Origin: Chloroflexi bacterium HGW-Chloroflexi-6
GTDB lineage: Bacteria > Chloroflexota > Anaerolineae > Anaerolineales > Villigracilaceae
Assembly (NCBI GenBank): GCA_002840685.1
Contig: PHBU01000007.1
Coordinates: 1 to 64,000 of the forward strand
Direction: 5' to 3'
Length of the DNA: 64,000 bases
Shown here: positions 51,708 to 59,461 of the stretch, piece by piece
Numbering within the stretch: the stretch's first letter is position 1
Layout of the letters: every line of letters begins with the position of its first letter
Translations under genes and position numbers: made by a program
Notes under the pieces: model-generated
The model's database searches: none
What the model saw: the letters and a program-made list of their open reading frames with translations, nothing else
Told to the model about the DNA's origin: nothing

Positions 51708-53405
51708 TCAAAACCCCAAATCCTTCAAAATCTCGCCCTCACTCTGCCTGCCCTTGTTGCCGAGCAAATCACGCCAGAAATTATCGTCATACCGTCTTGA
51801 CCGCACCGGCAGCGGCATGGGCACGCCCCAGCCGAGCAGCAGGACTTCTTCCTTGGGCTGCAGGCGCGCCAGCATGCCGCGGATCGCGTCCCGCCCGGAA
51901 AGGCCCGAGAGCACGGCCTGGATGTCGAAGTCGTCTCCGAGCCAGCCGCTGATGCGCGTGCCGAGCTGCGACATGACCTCGTCGTAAATTTGCGAGGGGC
52001 GCTGGTCAACGATCAGCAGGGTGACGTAGTATTTGCGCAGTTCGCGCGCGATGGTGGCGAAAGCCGTCTGGGCAGCCATCTCGCGGTTGAGCAGTTTGTG
52101 GGCCTCCTCGACCACGATGATCAGCGGGCGCGGCTCCAGCCCGCCGTGTGAGCGAAACTCGTTCGTGCGCTTCTCCCAGGCTTCGCGGATCTTGCGCGTC
52201 AGCAGGTTCGAGACCAGCAGGTAATCCAGGTCGCTTTCGTTGTCGCCAAACGAGAGCACCACATGCCGCCCGGCTTCGAGCGTGTCGATGACCTGTTTGA
52301 TGCTGTCAGCGGCGGGTTTTTCGACGATGTAATGCTTGTTGAACAGGCGGCGCAGTTTATCGTGCAGGCCCTCGGCGGCGGCCACGTTGACTCCGTTGGC
52401 CAGCGCCCAGGCAGCAACACTCTCAGGGTGCGGCTGCTTTTTGATGCGGCCCTTCTCGTCCTCGACCTCGATCTCCTCGCGGTTCATCTCTTTGAAGGCC
52501 TGGAACCAGCGCTCGCGGAAGGTGGTCATCAGCGCATTGAGGGTGGTTGGCGTGGTTTCCTTGAGATTCAATTCGCGGCTGAGCATTTCGATATCGGCGG
52601 GGGCGATATCGTTCATCGCGATTTCGAGATTGAAATCGGGGGTGTTCGCCCCGCGGATCCTGGCTCCCGCGCCTAACCCGACGACGCTTAAGCGGCTCGC
52701 GAATTTGGTTTTCAACCCGATCACTTTCAACTTGGTGTCCGAGGCGATATCATCGAATCCGTACTCGTTGTGCATATCCAGGACCAGGACCGAGGCCTTG
52801 TTGTGCTGCATCAGCCCGGCCAGCACGAGACGGGTCAGGAAGGATTTGCCGGTGCCAGTCGCGCCAAAGACGCCCGAGGAGCGCTGAATGAATTTGTCGA
52901 GGTTGATGCACACGGGATGTCCCTGCTCGCGGGTGTAGCCGATGACGAAGTTGCCGTCCTTGTCCGGGTCGCCGAAAATGGCGGCGATATCGGCCTGGTC
53001 GGCCAGCGAAACCGGGGCGTGGTGCAGCGGGACGGTTTTGACCGGGATCGGGCGCGGGTCTTCGGGGTGTTCGGTGCGCCACAGTTTGTAGTCGGGCGTG
53101 CCCGGTTCCGGTCCGCGTTCGAGCATCAGCGCCGGCAGGATTTCGAGATTGGTGTAGAGGGTCTGCCCGTGCAGGGCCTTGGCCAGGGCGGGCGGCAGGC
53201 GCGTCTCGGTCTGTTCGTCCGCGAAACGCGGGTCGGTTGCGCCCAGTTGCAGGTCCGTGACCAGCCCGTAGAAGCGATAGTCGCCGCTGTCGATCACAAC
53301 GAATCCGCCTTCCTGAACATCGAGCGGGTCAACGGTCAAACGCGCGGAGAAGGATTCCTTCAATCCGCCGCCGATTACATAGCCGATTTGTTGGTTGTTT
53401 GTCAT
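51708..53405 (-). CDS. HerA-type hexameric DNA translocase
   Basis: A 565-aa ATPase of the HerA/FtsK superfamily (DUF87). The N-terminus is a HAS-barrel (about residues 8-70, IGGGLKESFSARLTVDPLDV). Walker A is VFGATGTGKSFLTRL near residue 200 and Walker B is PLIIVVEEAHKLL near residue 435; an arginine-finger region follows. HerA works with the nuclease NurA in end resection in archaea, and HerA-NurA-like pairs also act in phage defence in bacteria. It is the last gene of the NurA operon, separated from the HAS gene by the GxxExxY cassette. The ATG follows GTGAAAGGTTTTTCTT at the cassette end. Confidence 0.9.
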   Translation of the reverse strand: MTNNQQIGYVIGGGLKESFSARLTVDPLDVQEGGFVVIDSGDYRFYGLVTDLQLGATDPRFADEQTETRLPPALAKALHGQTLYTNLEILPALMLERGPEPGTPDYKLWRTEHPEDPRPIPVKTVPLHHAPVSLADQADIAAIFGDPDKDGNFVIGYTREQGHPVCINLDKFIQRSSGVFGATGTGKSFLTRLVLAGLMQHNKASVLVLDMHNEYGFDDIASDTKLKVIGLKTKFASRLSVVGLGAGARIRGANTPDFNLEIAMNDIAPADIEMLSRELNLKETTPTTLNALMTTFRERWFQAFKEMNREEIEVEDEKGRIKKQPHPESVAAWALANGVNVAAAEGLHDKLRRLFNKHYIVEKPAADSIKQVIDTLEAGRHVVLSFGDNESDLDYLLVSNLLTRKIREAWEKRTNEFRSHGGLEPRPLIIVVEEAHKLLNREMAAQTAFATIARELRKYYVTLLIVDQRPSQIYDEVMSQLGTRISGWLGDDFDIQAVLSGLSGRDAIRGMLARLQPKEEVLLLGWGVPMPLPVRSRRYDDNFWRDLLGNKGRQSEGEILKDLGF

Positions 53406-53419
53406 AAGAAAAACCTTTC

Positions 53420-53454
53420 ACCACGACGGTAACGAAGTTACACGACGGAAAACC
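53420..53454. repeat. Left imperfect inverted repeat of the GxxExxY cassette
   Basis: ACCACGACGGTAACGAAGTT then ACACGACGGAAAACC. It is the counterpart of the right end at 53883-53916 in inverse orientation, with about three quarters of the positions shared. Confidence 0.75.
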
Positions 53455-53456
53455 TT

Positions 53457-53873
53457 TTAATGAACCTTACGAGTGAAGCCATCCCTGAAATGCTGAACGT
53501 TGAAGTTCATCAGATAGCCCAGGCGGCAGCCTGTTACTTTAAGATATGTGATCAATTGGGCTTGATACAGGGGATTCATCTTTTCAACTGCCTTAAGTTC
53601 AAGAATGACCTTTCGCTCCACCCAAATATCGAGCCGCAGCCCAGTTTCTACAAAAACATCCTGATATTTGACAGGGACTGCCACCTGTGTTTCAGCGCTC
53701 AAACCCAGTTTTTTAATCTCATAAGCCAGACAAGCCTCATAGACCGATTCCAACAGGCCTGGCCCAAGTGCGCTATGAACGGTATATGCTGCGTCGAGCA
53801 CTTTTTTGCCAACATCATCTACTTCTAAAGGGATAGGTTTATATATTCTGGATTTTGTGCTTGAGTTTTCCAT
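53457..53873 (-). CDS. GxxExxY / PDDEXK_3 nuclease-fold protein
   Basis: A 138-aa protein of the GxxExxY family (PD-(D/E)XK superfamily). The name-giving motif is HSALGPGLLESVYEACLAYE near residue 35, and the nuclease-type motif LRLDIWVERKVILELKAVEK (D ... ExK) is near residue 85. The C-terminus MNFNVQHFRDGFTRKVH is also typical. Family function is unknown; members are scattered and often sit in repeat-bounded cassettes. Here the gene is bounded on each side by a ~35-bp inverted repeat and lies between the HAS-barrel and HerA genes, in the same direction, so it interrupts the operon. Confidence 0.85.
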   Translation of the reverse strand: MENSSTKSRIYKPIPLEVDDVGKKVLDAAYTVHSALGPGLLESVYEACLAYEIKKLGLSAETQVAVPVKYQDVFVETGLRLDIWVERKVILELKAVEKMNPLYQAQLITYLKVTGCRLGYLMNFNVQHFRDGFTRKVH

Positions 53874-53882
53874 AATAAAAAA

Positions 53883-53916
53883 TTCTCCGTCGTGTCCCGT
53901 CGTTGCCGTTGTGGTT
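53883..53916. repeat. Right imperfect inverted repeat of the GxxExxY cassette
   Basis: TTCTCCGTCGTGTCCCGTCG then TTGCCGTTGTGGTT. Its outer TTAACCAC (minus strand) includes the TAA stop codon of the HAS-barrel gene. Confidence 0.75.
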
Positions 53917-54505
53917 AAATTATTTCCCCTAAGGCGCCAAGCACGCTCATTAATGTGGGATAGTCATCTCGCAAAAGCGTGATCAACTCTTGGGTGGCTT
54001 TTTCTTTCCACGCTGGCGATTGTGCCGCACCGGCCTGCTGGAGGTGCGCGGCCAGGATCTCGCCGATCGGGGCGTCTTTGGCCCTCAAGATGTGGCGGAA
54101 GTAGCCAAATTTACCGGCGCTGGTGAAACGTGCCAGTTCCCTGTCGTCGCACAGGTAGATCACATCCAGGCTGAGCGGCGGACGGGGCGGCAGCAGGTGG
54201 AATATTTTGCCATCCTGTTCGTAGCCGACCGACAACACCGACATTTCGACCGGCACGATGCGCCGCTCGCGGTTGTCTTTCATCACCTCGGCGCTGACGT
54301 TTTCGGCGGTCACCAGTTGGCGCACCAGCCCGTCATCATCGATATGGATATCGTAGATCAGGCCGTAGACCTGGTAGCCGTTCCCGAGCGGGGCGCGGAC
54401 GAGGGCGCCAAAGGCTGGGGCTTCGAACTGCGAGACCGAGCAGCCGGCGATGAAGCCGGTTGTCCCGGCGCGTAGCAAACGTCCGATTTCGATTTGTGAT
54501 GGCAT
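53915..54505 (-). CDS. HerA-associated HAS-barrel-like protein
   Basis: A 196-aa protein with an N-terminal beta-barrel like that of HerA (GFIAGCSVSQFEAPAFGALV and YQVYGLIYDIHIDDDGL), but without an ATPase domain, followed by a helical C-terminus (EKATQELITLLRDDYPTLMS). It probably belongs to the HerA/NurA complex, an inference from position and the shared barrel. Its stop codon lies in the inverted repeat of the inserted cassette, so the original end may have been altered. Confidence 0.65.
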   Translation of the reverse strand: MPSQIEIGRLLRAGTTGFIAGCSVSQFEAPAFGALVRAPLGNGYQVYGLIYDIHIDDDGLVRQLVTAENVSAEVMKDNRERRIVPVEMSVLSVGYEQDGKIFHLLPPRPPLSLDVIYLCDDRELARFTSAGKFGYFRHILRAKDAPIGEILAAHLQQAGAAQSPAWKEKATQELITLLRDDYPTLMSVLGALGEII

Positions 54506-54525
54506 GTTGCCTCCAAAAGAAAATA

Positions 54526-55278
54526 TTATCGCTTAGTTGGCATTACTTTCAAAATGATGAAAAAAGTGGGCAGAAGGGCTATTAGCGCCAAAGATTGATC
54601 AAAGTTATCTTGAATAATCTCATAAGCAACCAATGGATTATCAGTTGTTGGAATCGCATATGTTATGACAGATTCCGAAAGATCTGTATTTTTACCGGTA
54701 ATAGGAGGAAAAGAGTCAGAAAATATCCAAGTATTGATTGAATATGGAGCATTGACATATTGGGAATAGATTAGTGTCACTTTACCATTCCATATCTCAA
54801 TATTGAGAATTGCCCCTCTTGGAAAGCTAATTTCGGCAAAGTTATCAAGCACATCGTTGCGGCGATGAACGGGAAAATATATATCAGATACGCCAAATAA
54901 CTTCGGATCTATTTCCAAATTCGGCACAATTCCTACTTCATATTTATCGAGCTCTTTTGATTGTAGGACAACCAGATAAGCGTATTTTTCATAGATTCTT
55001 TTATAGGTGGTTATTCCTCCGTATTTATTGGTTGAGGATCTGATAGGTGATATGTCTACTGTTTGACGTTGCAAAACTCTTGCCGGTATCACTTTGCGAC
55101 AAATACCACCCTGATCACAAAAAGGCGCTGTTGAATAATCTCTTATATCGATTTGGGCCTGTTTTATACGTAATGAGCTATAGACAAAATACGCGCCACA
55201 GACGAGCAAAGAAGTAATGATTGCCCAGGAAAGAAACGAAAGCCGTTTTAAAACAGAGAAACGTTTTCTACTGCCCAA
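54526..55278 (-). CDS. Unknown two-TM protein in the nurA operon
   Basis: A 250-aa protein with TM helices near residues 15-40 (LSFLSWAIITSLLVCGAYFV) and at the C-terminus (ALIALLPTFFIILKVMPT), and an extracytoplasmic beta-rich part between. I recognise no family. I choose a TTG start at 55278 because AGGAAGGGGG lies 5 nt before it; it overlaps the nurA stop by 11 nt. The gene is clearly more A/T-rich than nurA and the HAS gene, which suggests a later arrival. Confidence 0.6.
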   Translation of the reverse strand: MGSRKRFSVLKRLSFLSWAIITSLLVCGAYFVYSSLRIKQAQIDIRDYSTAPFCDQGGICRKVIPARVLQRQTVDISPIRSSTNKYGGITTYKRIYEKYAYLVVLQSKELDKYEVGIVPNLEIDPKLFGVSDIYFPVHRRNDVLDNFAEISFPRGAILNIEIWNGKVTLIYSQYVNAPYSINTWIFSDSFPPITGKNTDLSESVITYAIPTTDNPLVAYEIIQDNFDQSLALIALLPTFFIILKVMPTKR

Positions 55279-56464
55279 AACGCCCCCTTCCTGATAAATC
55301 CTTGGCCGATTGTTTGAACGAACCGTCGTCGGTCTCTTCACCGGCGCGGCGGATCTCCATCAGCAGCATTTGCTCGACCTGGTTTTTTTCCTCGTGCTTG
55401 ACGACTGCCGTTTCATGGGCGCGATGCAACAGGTACGGATACGGTTTCGCGCCCATTACCCGGCACTGTTCGATCAGCACGGCGTGCAGCGCATCCAGCT
55501 TTTCTGGGTCGTCGGCCACCCAGCGGGGGATTTCGACGCGCACCGGCCAGGGATGTCCGTGGGTGCCGACGTTGAGATAGAAAAAATGCAGGGCCAGCAG
55601 GCCGCGATAATCCTTTTCGGATTTGGCTTGCAACTGGAATACCGCCGAACGTTCACCGGGTTCGAGCAGCGGGTTGCCTTTTTCGCCGAACAGCCAGCGG
55701 TCGCTCACACCCCGAAACGGATGCTGGGCGCGCAGGTTTTCGACTTGCGACAGATCGCCGAGTTTCATCAGTTCGAGCAGGCGCACCACCAGGTCGGCGG
55801 CGGGTTTGTCGACATACCCGGCAGTGGTGACCCCGTTGGTTTGCAGGCGCGAGAGCACGGTCTTGTAGGTTTCGAGGCTCTGGCTGAAGGCAGCGTCCTG
55901 GCCATCTTTTGCGCCCCACAGCTCGATCGGGCCGTCGGTAAAGGTGATGACCGGGGCCGGGTACTGTGCGGAGAGTTCGTCCAGTTTGCGGCGCTCGTCG
56001 AGGTCGCGCTTGAGGGCGACCATGCCGTCGGTCAGCGGATTGCCTTCCGCTGTGTAGAGCTCGTCGTCGTAGAGCAGTTGGCTGTCGGTAAAGGTTTGGG
56101 GTGTTTGGCCGGAGCCAGGCTGCAGCACGATCGCCCCGACATTGACCAGTCCGTATTGAACGGCGCCATGTCGGTCGGGGTTGATCTGCGAACCGTCAGC
56201 GGCGATCAGAGTCGCGTTTAACGGCAGGCCAGGCGTCGGGTGGTGCGTGTCGAGCGCTTCTTTTAGCGGGAGCGCGCAACGGATGGCCGGGTCAACCGCT
56301 TTGGCGGATTCGACCTTGTCGCGCAGGGCATCCACATCCTGTGCCGTTTGGCGAAAGAGCGCCCGGGCCTCGCGGCGCAGACTTTCGAGCCGCTCGCGCC
56401 GCTGGCGGGCGGTTGCGCCGATCTCGTGTATTTTTGTATAAATCTGTTGAAAGTCCAGTGCCAT
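55268..56464 (-). CDS. NurA-domain nuclease
   Basis: A 398-aa protein of the NurA family of 5'-3' exonucleases. The catalytic Asp is in NATLIAADGSQINPDRHGAV (DGS near residue 85), with a second acidic patch in APVITFTDGPIELWGAKDG. The N-terminal helical region (about 1-60) and C-terminal HIYR-like His/Glu segment (VLIEQCRVMGAKPYPYLLHR) fit the RNase-H-like fold. It starts the operon nurA, membrane protein, HAS, (cassette), herA. TAGGTGACTCG precedes the ATG. End processing in repair or phage defence are both possible. Confidence 0.87.
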   Translation of the reverse strand: MALDFQQIYTKIHEIGATARQRRERLESLRREARALFRQTAQDVDALRDKVESAKAVDPAIRCALPLKEALDTHHPTPGLPLNATLIAADGSQINPDRHGAVQYGLVNVGAIVLQPGSGQTPQTFTDSQLLYDDELYTAEGNPLTDGMVALKRDLDERRKLDELSAQYPAPVITFTDGPIELWGAKDGQDAAFSQSLETYKTVLSRLQTNGVTTAGYVDKPAADLVVRLLELMKLGDLSQVENLRAQHPFRGVSDRWLFGEKGNPLLEPGERSAVFQLQAKSEKDYRGLLALHFFYLNVGTHGHPWPVRVEIPRWVADDPEKLDALHAVLIEQCRVMGAKPYPYLLHRAHETAVVKHEEKNQVEQMLLMEIRRAGEETDDGSFKQSAKDLSGRGRFGQ

Positions 56465-56578
56465 CGAGTCACCTATTAGAACATTTGTTGTATTTTAATC
56501 GATTTGGGGGTTTTGGGGAACTTTTTGTGGAACCGGAGCGTTATAGGGGAAATATTCAACATTCACAAGGAGCATAAC

Positions 56579-57307
56579 ATGCGTAACAAATTTTTTATCG
56601 TATCAATTCTAATGGTTTTAGCGGTGCTTTTGAGCGCCTGTGGAAGTGTCGCTTTGCCCGCCGCCCAGCCCCAGCCTGCCGTTGTCCGCAACTTGAGCGT
56701 GAGTGGCGCCGGACAGGTTACGCTGAAACCGGATATCGCTTACATCTACATTGGTGTTCACACTGAAGACCCCAGCGCCGCCGATGCGGTTGCCAAGAAC
56801 AACGCCGACACCCAGAAGCTGATCGATGCGCTCAAGGCGCAGGGCGTTGCCGCGGATGATCTTCGCACAACCAATTTCTCGATCTGGACCAACACCCCCT
56901 ATGGCGCGGATGGTTTGCCCGGCGCGCCGGTCTATGCGGTCGATAACACGGTTTATGTGACCGTGCGCGACCTGGCCGGTCTGGGTGACCTGCTCGACGC
57001 CGCCGTCCAGGCGGGCGCCAACAACATCAACAGTATCCAGTTCGATGTTGCCGACAAGACCCAGGCCATGGCCGATGCCCGCAAGGCTGCCGTTGCCGCC
57101 GCCAAGACGCAGGCCCAGGAATTGGCCGATGCTGCCGGGGTGAGCCTGGGCGAGATCCAGACCATTTCGTACTTCGACAGCGTGCCTTACCCGGTCTTTG
57201 ACGGTGTTGGGCGGGGTGGTGGCCAGGCAGAAGCAATGTCTGTGCCGATCAACCCTGGCACGATGCAGTTGACCGTGACCGTGACGATTTCGTACGAAAT
57301 CAAATAA
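56579..57307 (+). CDS. SIMPL (DUF541) domain lipoprotein
   Basis: A 242-aa secreted lipoprotein: signal sequence with lipobox LLSAC, then the SIMPL/DUF541 domain. NLSVSGAGQVTLKPDIAYIY at the start and AAKTQAQELADAAGVSLGEI near the C-terminus are family hallmarks, and VPINPGTMQLTVTVTISYEI closes the domain. The function is unclear (periplasmic/oxidative stress proteins such as YggE belong here). CAAGGAGCATAAC precedes the ATG at 56579, which gives a proper signal peptide. Confidence 0.88.
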   Translation: MRNKFFIVSILMVLAVLLSACGSVALPAAQPQPAVVRNLSVSGAGQVTLKPDIAYIYIGVHTEDPSAADAVAKNNADTQKLIDALKAQGVAADDLRTTNFSIWTNTPYGADGLPGAPVYAVDNTVYVTVRDLAGLGDLLDAAVQAGANNINSIQFDVADKTQAMADARKAAVAAAKTQAQELADAAGVSLGEIQTISYFDSVPYPVFDGVGRGGGQAEAMSVPINPGTMQLTVTVTISYEIK

Positions 57308-57331
57308 TCCTGACAACTTCCTCCCCTGACT

Positions 57332-57363
57332 GCATCCCTCGCGTAAGCGGGGGATGCTTTTTT
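57332..57363 (+). terminator. Intrinsic terminator of the SIMPL gene
   Basis: GCATCCC-TCGCGTAAGCGGG-GGATGC hairpin followed by TTTTTT. Confidence 0.9.
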
Positions 57364-57421
57364 AACCCTCGCCGCAGGGGCAGCGTTATAATCATCCAAA
57401 ATCTGTAACAAGGAGCTTGGA

Positions 57422-58318
57422 ATGTTAAAAGTCGGCTATATTGGTTTGGGTTTGATGGGCAAATCGATCGCCCGCAACATTCTCAAAGCCGGGTTCCCGG
57501 TCGTGGTGCATAACCGCAGCCGCGCGGCAGTGGCCGAACTGGTGGCCGAGGGCGCAACCGAAGCCTTTTCAGCAACGGAACTGGCCGGCCAGGTGGATGT
57601 GATTTTTACCAATCTGCCAGATTCGCCGGATGTCGAAAGCGTTGTGCTTGGCCGCGGCGGGATTCTGGAAGCTGCCCACCCCGGGCTGGTCTACGTGGAC
57701 AATAGCACGGTCAAACCCGCCACCGCCCGCCACATTGCGGAGGCTTTGGCGAAAAAAGGAACGCTCGCGTTGGACGCTCCCGTTTCCGGCGGCGATATCG
57801 GCGCGAAGAATGGCACCCTGACCATCATGGTCGGCGGCGACGCGGCGGCGCTCGAAAAGGTCAGGCCAATTTTCATGGCGATGGGCAAGACCGTCACGCA
57901 TGTCGGCGGGCCAGGGGCCGGGCAGGTGGCCAAAGCCGCCAACCAGATCATGGTTGCCGCGCAGATGGTGGCGATGGCAGAACTGCTGGTTTTCTCGCAA
58001 AAGGCCGGGGTCGACCCGCAAAAAGTGGTTGAGGCCATCAAGGGCGGCGCCGCCCAGTGCTGGACCCTGGATGTCAAGCCGCCGCGCCTGTTTGCCGGCA
58101 ATCGCAACCCTGGTTTCAAGGCCTACATGCAGGCCAAAGACCTGAACATTGTCATGGAAACTGCCCGCGAGTACGGCGTTCCGCTGCCGGGGACAGCCGA
58201 AAATGCCCAACTCTTCAACGCCATGCTGCAAATGGGCATGGGCGAGCTGGACAATTCGGCGGTGGTTGGGGTGTTGGAGAAGCTGGCAGGGATGACGCTG
58301 CAAACCAATGCAGAATAG
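57422..58318 (+). CDS. NAD(P)-dependent beta-hydroxyacid dehydrogenase (HIBADH/GarR family)
   Basis: A 298-aa oxidoreductase of the 3-hydroxyisobutyrate / tartronate semialdehyde reductase family. The Rossmann GLGLMGKSIARNILKAGF motif is at residue 6 and the substrate loop DAPVSGGDIGAKNGTLTIMV near residue 120. The catalytic Lys is in GAGQVAKAANQIMVAAQMVA near residue 170. HNRSR after the second strand favours NADP. The exact substrate (tartronate semialdehyde, hydroxyisobutyrate or others) cannot be fixed. A TATAAT box at 57387-57392 and ACAAGGAGCTTGGA precede the start. Confidence 0.88.
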   Translation: MLKVGYIGLGLMGKSIARNILKAGFPVVVHNRSRAAVAELVAEGATEAFSATELAGQVDVIFTNLPDSPDVESVVLGRGGILEAAHPGLVYVDNSTVKPATARHIAEALAKKGTLALDAPVSGGDIGAKNGTLTIMVGGDAAALEKVRPIFMAMGKTVTHVGGPGAGQVAKAANQIMVAAQMVAMAELLVFSQKAGVDPQKVVEAIKGGAAQCWTLDVKPPRLFAGNRNPGFKAYMQAKDLNIVMETAREYGVPLPGTAENAQLFNAMLQMGMGELDNSAVVGVLEKLAGMTLQTNAE

Positions 58319-58340
58319 CTGTAATGACTTGATGATGCGA

Positions 58341-58376
58341 AAGTGGCCGTTTTCAAAAAACGGCCACTTCTTTTTA
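58341..58376. terminator. Bidirectional terminator between dehydrogenase and acyltransferase genes
   Basis: AAGTGGCCGTTT / AAACGGCCACTT arms with a 5-nt loop and a T-run on the plus strand; the minus-strand acyltransferase stop lies at its edge. Confidence 0.85.
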
Positions 58377-59447
58377 TGGAACTATGTTCTTGAGAAAAGG
58401 AATTGCCCTGAGCACAAGCGTGAATAACAGGGATGCCAAAAATACGCTCAAGATCGTTATTGGAATGCCGTACAAAGGGTGCAAGGCAGTCGCCGACATT
58501 TGGAAACCGAAATAGCCGCGCCGAAAGGCTTCGATGAAGATCATATGAACCAGATAAACCCCATAACTGGCTGCGCCAAGATTTGCCAGGCTGTTTTGGA
58601 AGAAGGCTGGTAGCGCATGCAAACCTGCTTCGATCCCGGGTAGAAAAATCAGCAACCCGGCAACTTCAATAAAAACCAACAGGCCCAGGTAGTTATCGAA
58701 GAAATTATCAAAACGAGCTGCAGCCAGGCTGCGGGCATAATTGCCATAAATCGCCAGGCTGGCCGCCAGGAAAAAGGCAAATAACCCTGCTGCGCGCCAG
58801 GCGGGCGGAATTTGTCGCTGTCCAAGCCAGTGGCCAAGCAAAAAATACCCGGCATATTCGCCAGCCAGCGGGAAATTAAACCCGATCTCGATTGCAAATA
58901 GCATCGAGACGATATTTTTGAACGGGACAAAAATAAACCATAAAGCCAGGAAATACGTTACCAGACGGTCAGAGTCGCCTTCGAGCCATTTCCAGAAAAG
59001 CGGCACGGCCAGGTATAGACCGATCAGAACATAGAGAAACCACAGATGGTCTGCCACCGGGCCGGAGAGCATGGAAAGCAGGGCCGATAAAATGGTGTAC
59101 TGACGCTCTCCCGATGCCACCGTCCAGACAACATAAATGATCGACCAGGCCAGCAGGGGCAGAATAACTTTTCCGAAGCGCTTGCGAAAAAAGACTGAGA
59201 GTGGTTCGGGGCGAGACAAGATCAGGAATCCGCTCAGCGCAAAAAACAAGGGCACCGAAAAGCGCCCAAAAGCATTGGCGGCTTCCGCGATCAGCCACCA
59301 TTTGGTGGATATTTCTCCCCACTTGGCGGTCAGGGGGTATGCGACATGGATTGCAATCACCCCCAGAACACTGATAATACGGGCGAGATGAACCCAGAGC
59401 AAAACATTCGGGGGCAGGCTGACATCAGAAATTTTTCGAGTTTGCAT
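58374..59447 (-). CDS. Acyltransferase 3 family membrane protein
   Basis: A 357-aa integral membrane O-acyltransferase with about ten TM helices. The family start HLARIISVLGVIAIHVAYPL contains the catalytic His, followed by RFSVPLFFALSGFLILSRPE and the positively charged loop FFRKRFGKVILPLLAW. Such enzymes acylate surface sugars or lipids. It is separated by 14 nt from the ABC exporter gene and could be co-transcribed with it, but no functional link is shown. Confidence 0.85.
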   Translation of the reverse strand: MQTRKISDVSLPPNVLLWVHLARIISVLGVIAIHVAYPLTAKWGEISTKWWLIAEAANAFGRFSVPLFFALSGFLILSRPEPLSVFFRKRFGKVILPLLAWSIIYVVWTVASGERQYTILSALLSMLSGPVADHLWFLYVLIGLYLAVPLFWKWLEGDSDRLVTYFLALWFIFVPFKNIVSMLFAIEIGFNFPLAGEYAGYFLLGHWLGQRQIPPAWRAAGLFAFFLAASLAIYGNYARSLAAARFDNFFDNYLGLLVFIEVAGLLIFLPGIEAGLHALPAFFQNSLANLGAASYGVYLVHMIFIEAFRRGYFGFQMSATALHPLYGIPITILSVFLASLLFTLVLRAIPFLKNIVP

Positions 59448-59461
59448 ATCAGGCCGGAATT

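Noticed and set aside
53457-53828. Plus-strand open frame over the GxxExxY gene
   Set aside because: The minus-strand product has clear family motifs; the plus-strand frame has none.
54494-55341. ATG start at 55341 for the two-TM protein
   Set aside because: It would overlap nurA by 74 nt without a ribosome binding site; the TTG at 55278 with AGGAAGGGGG fits better.
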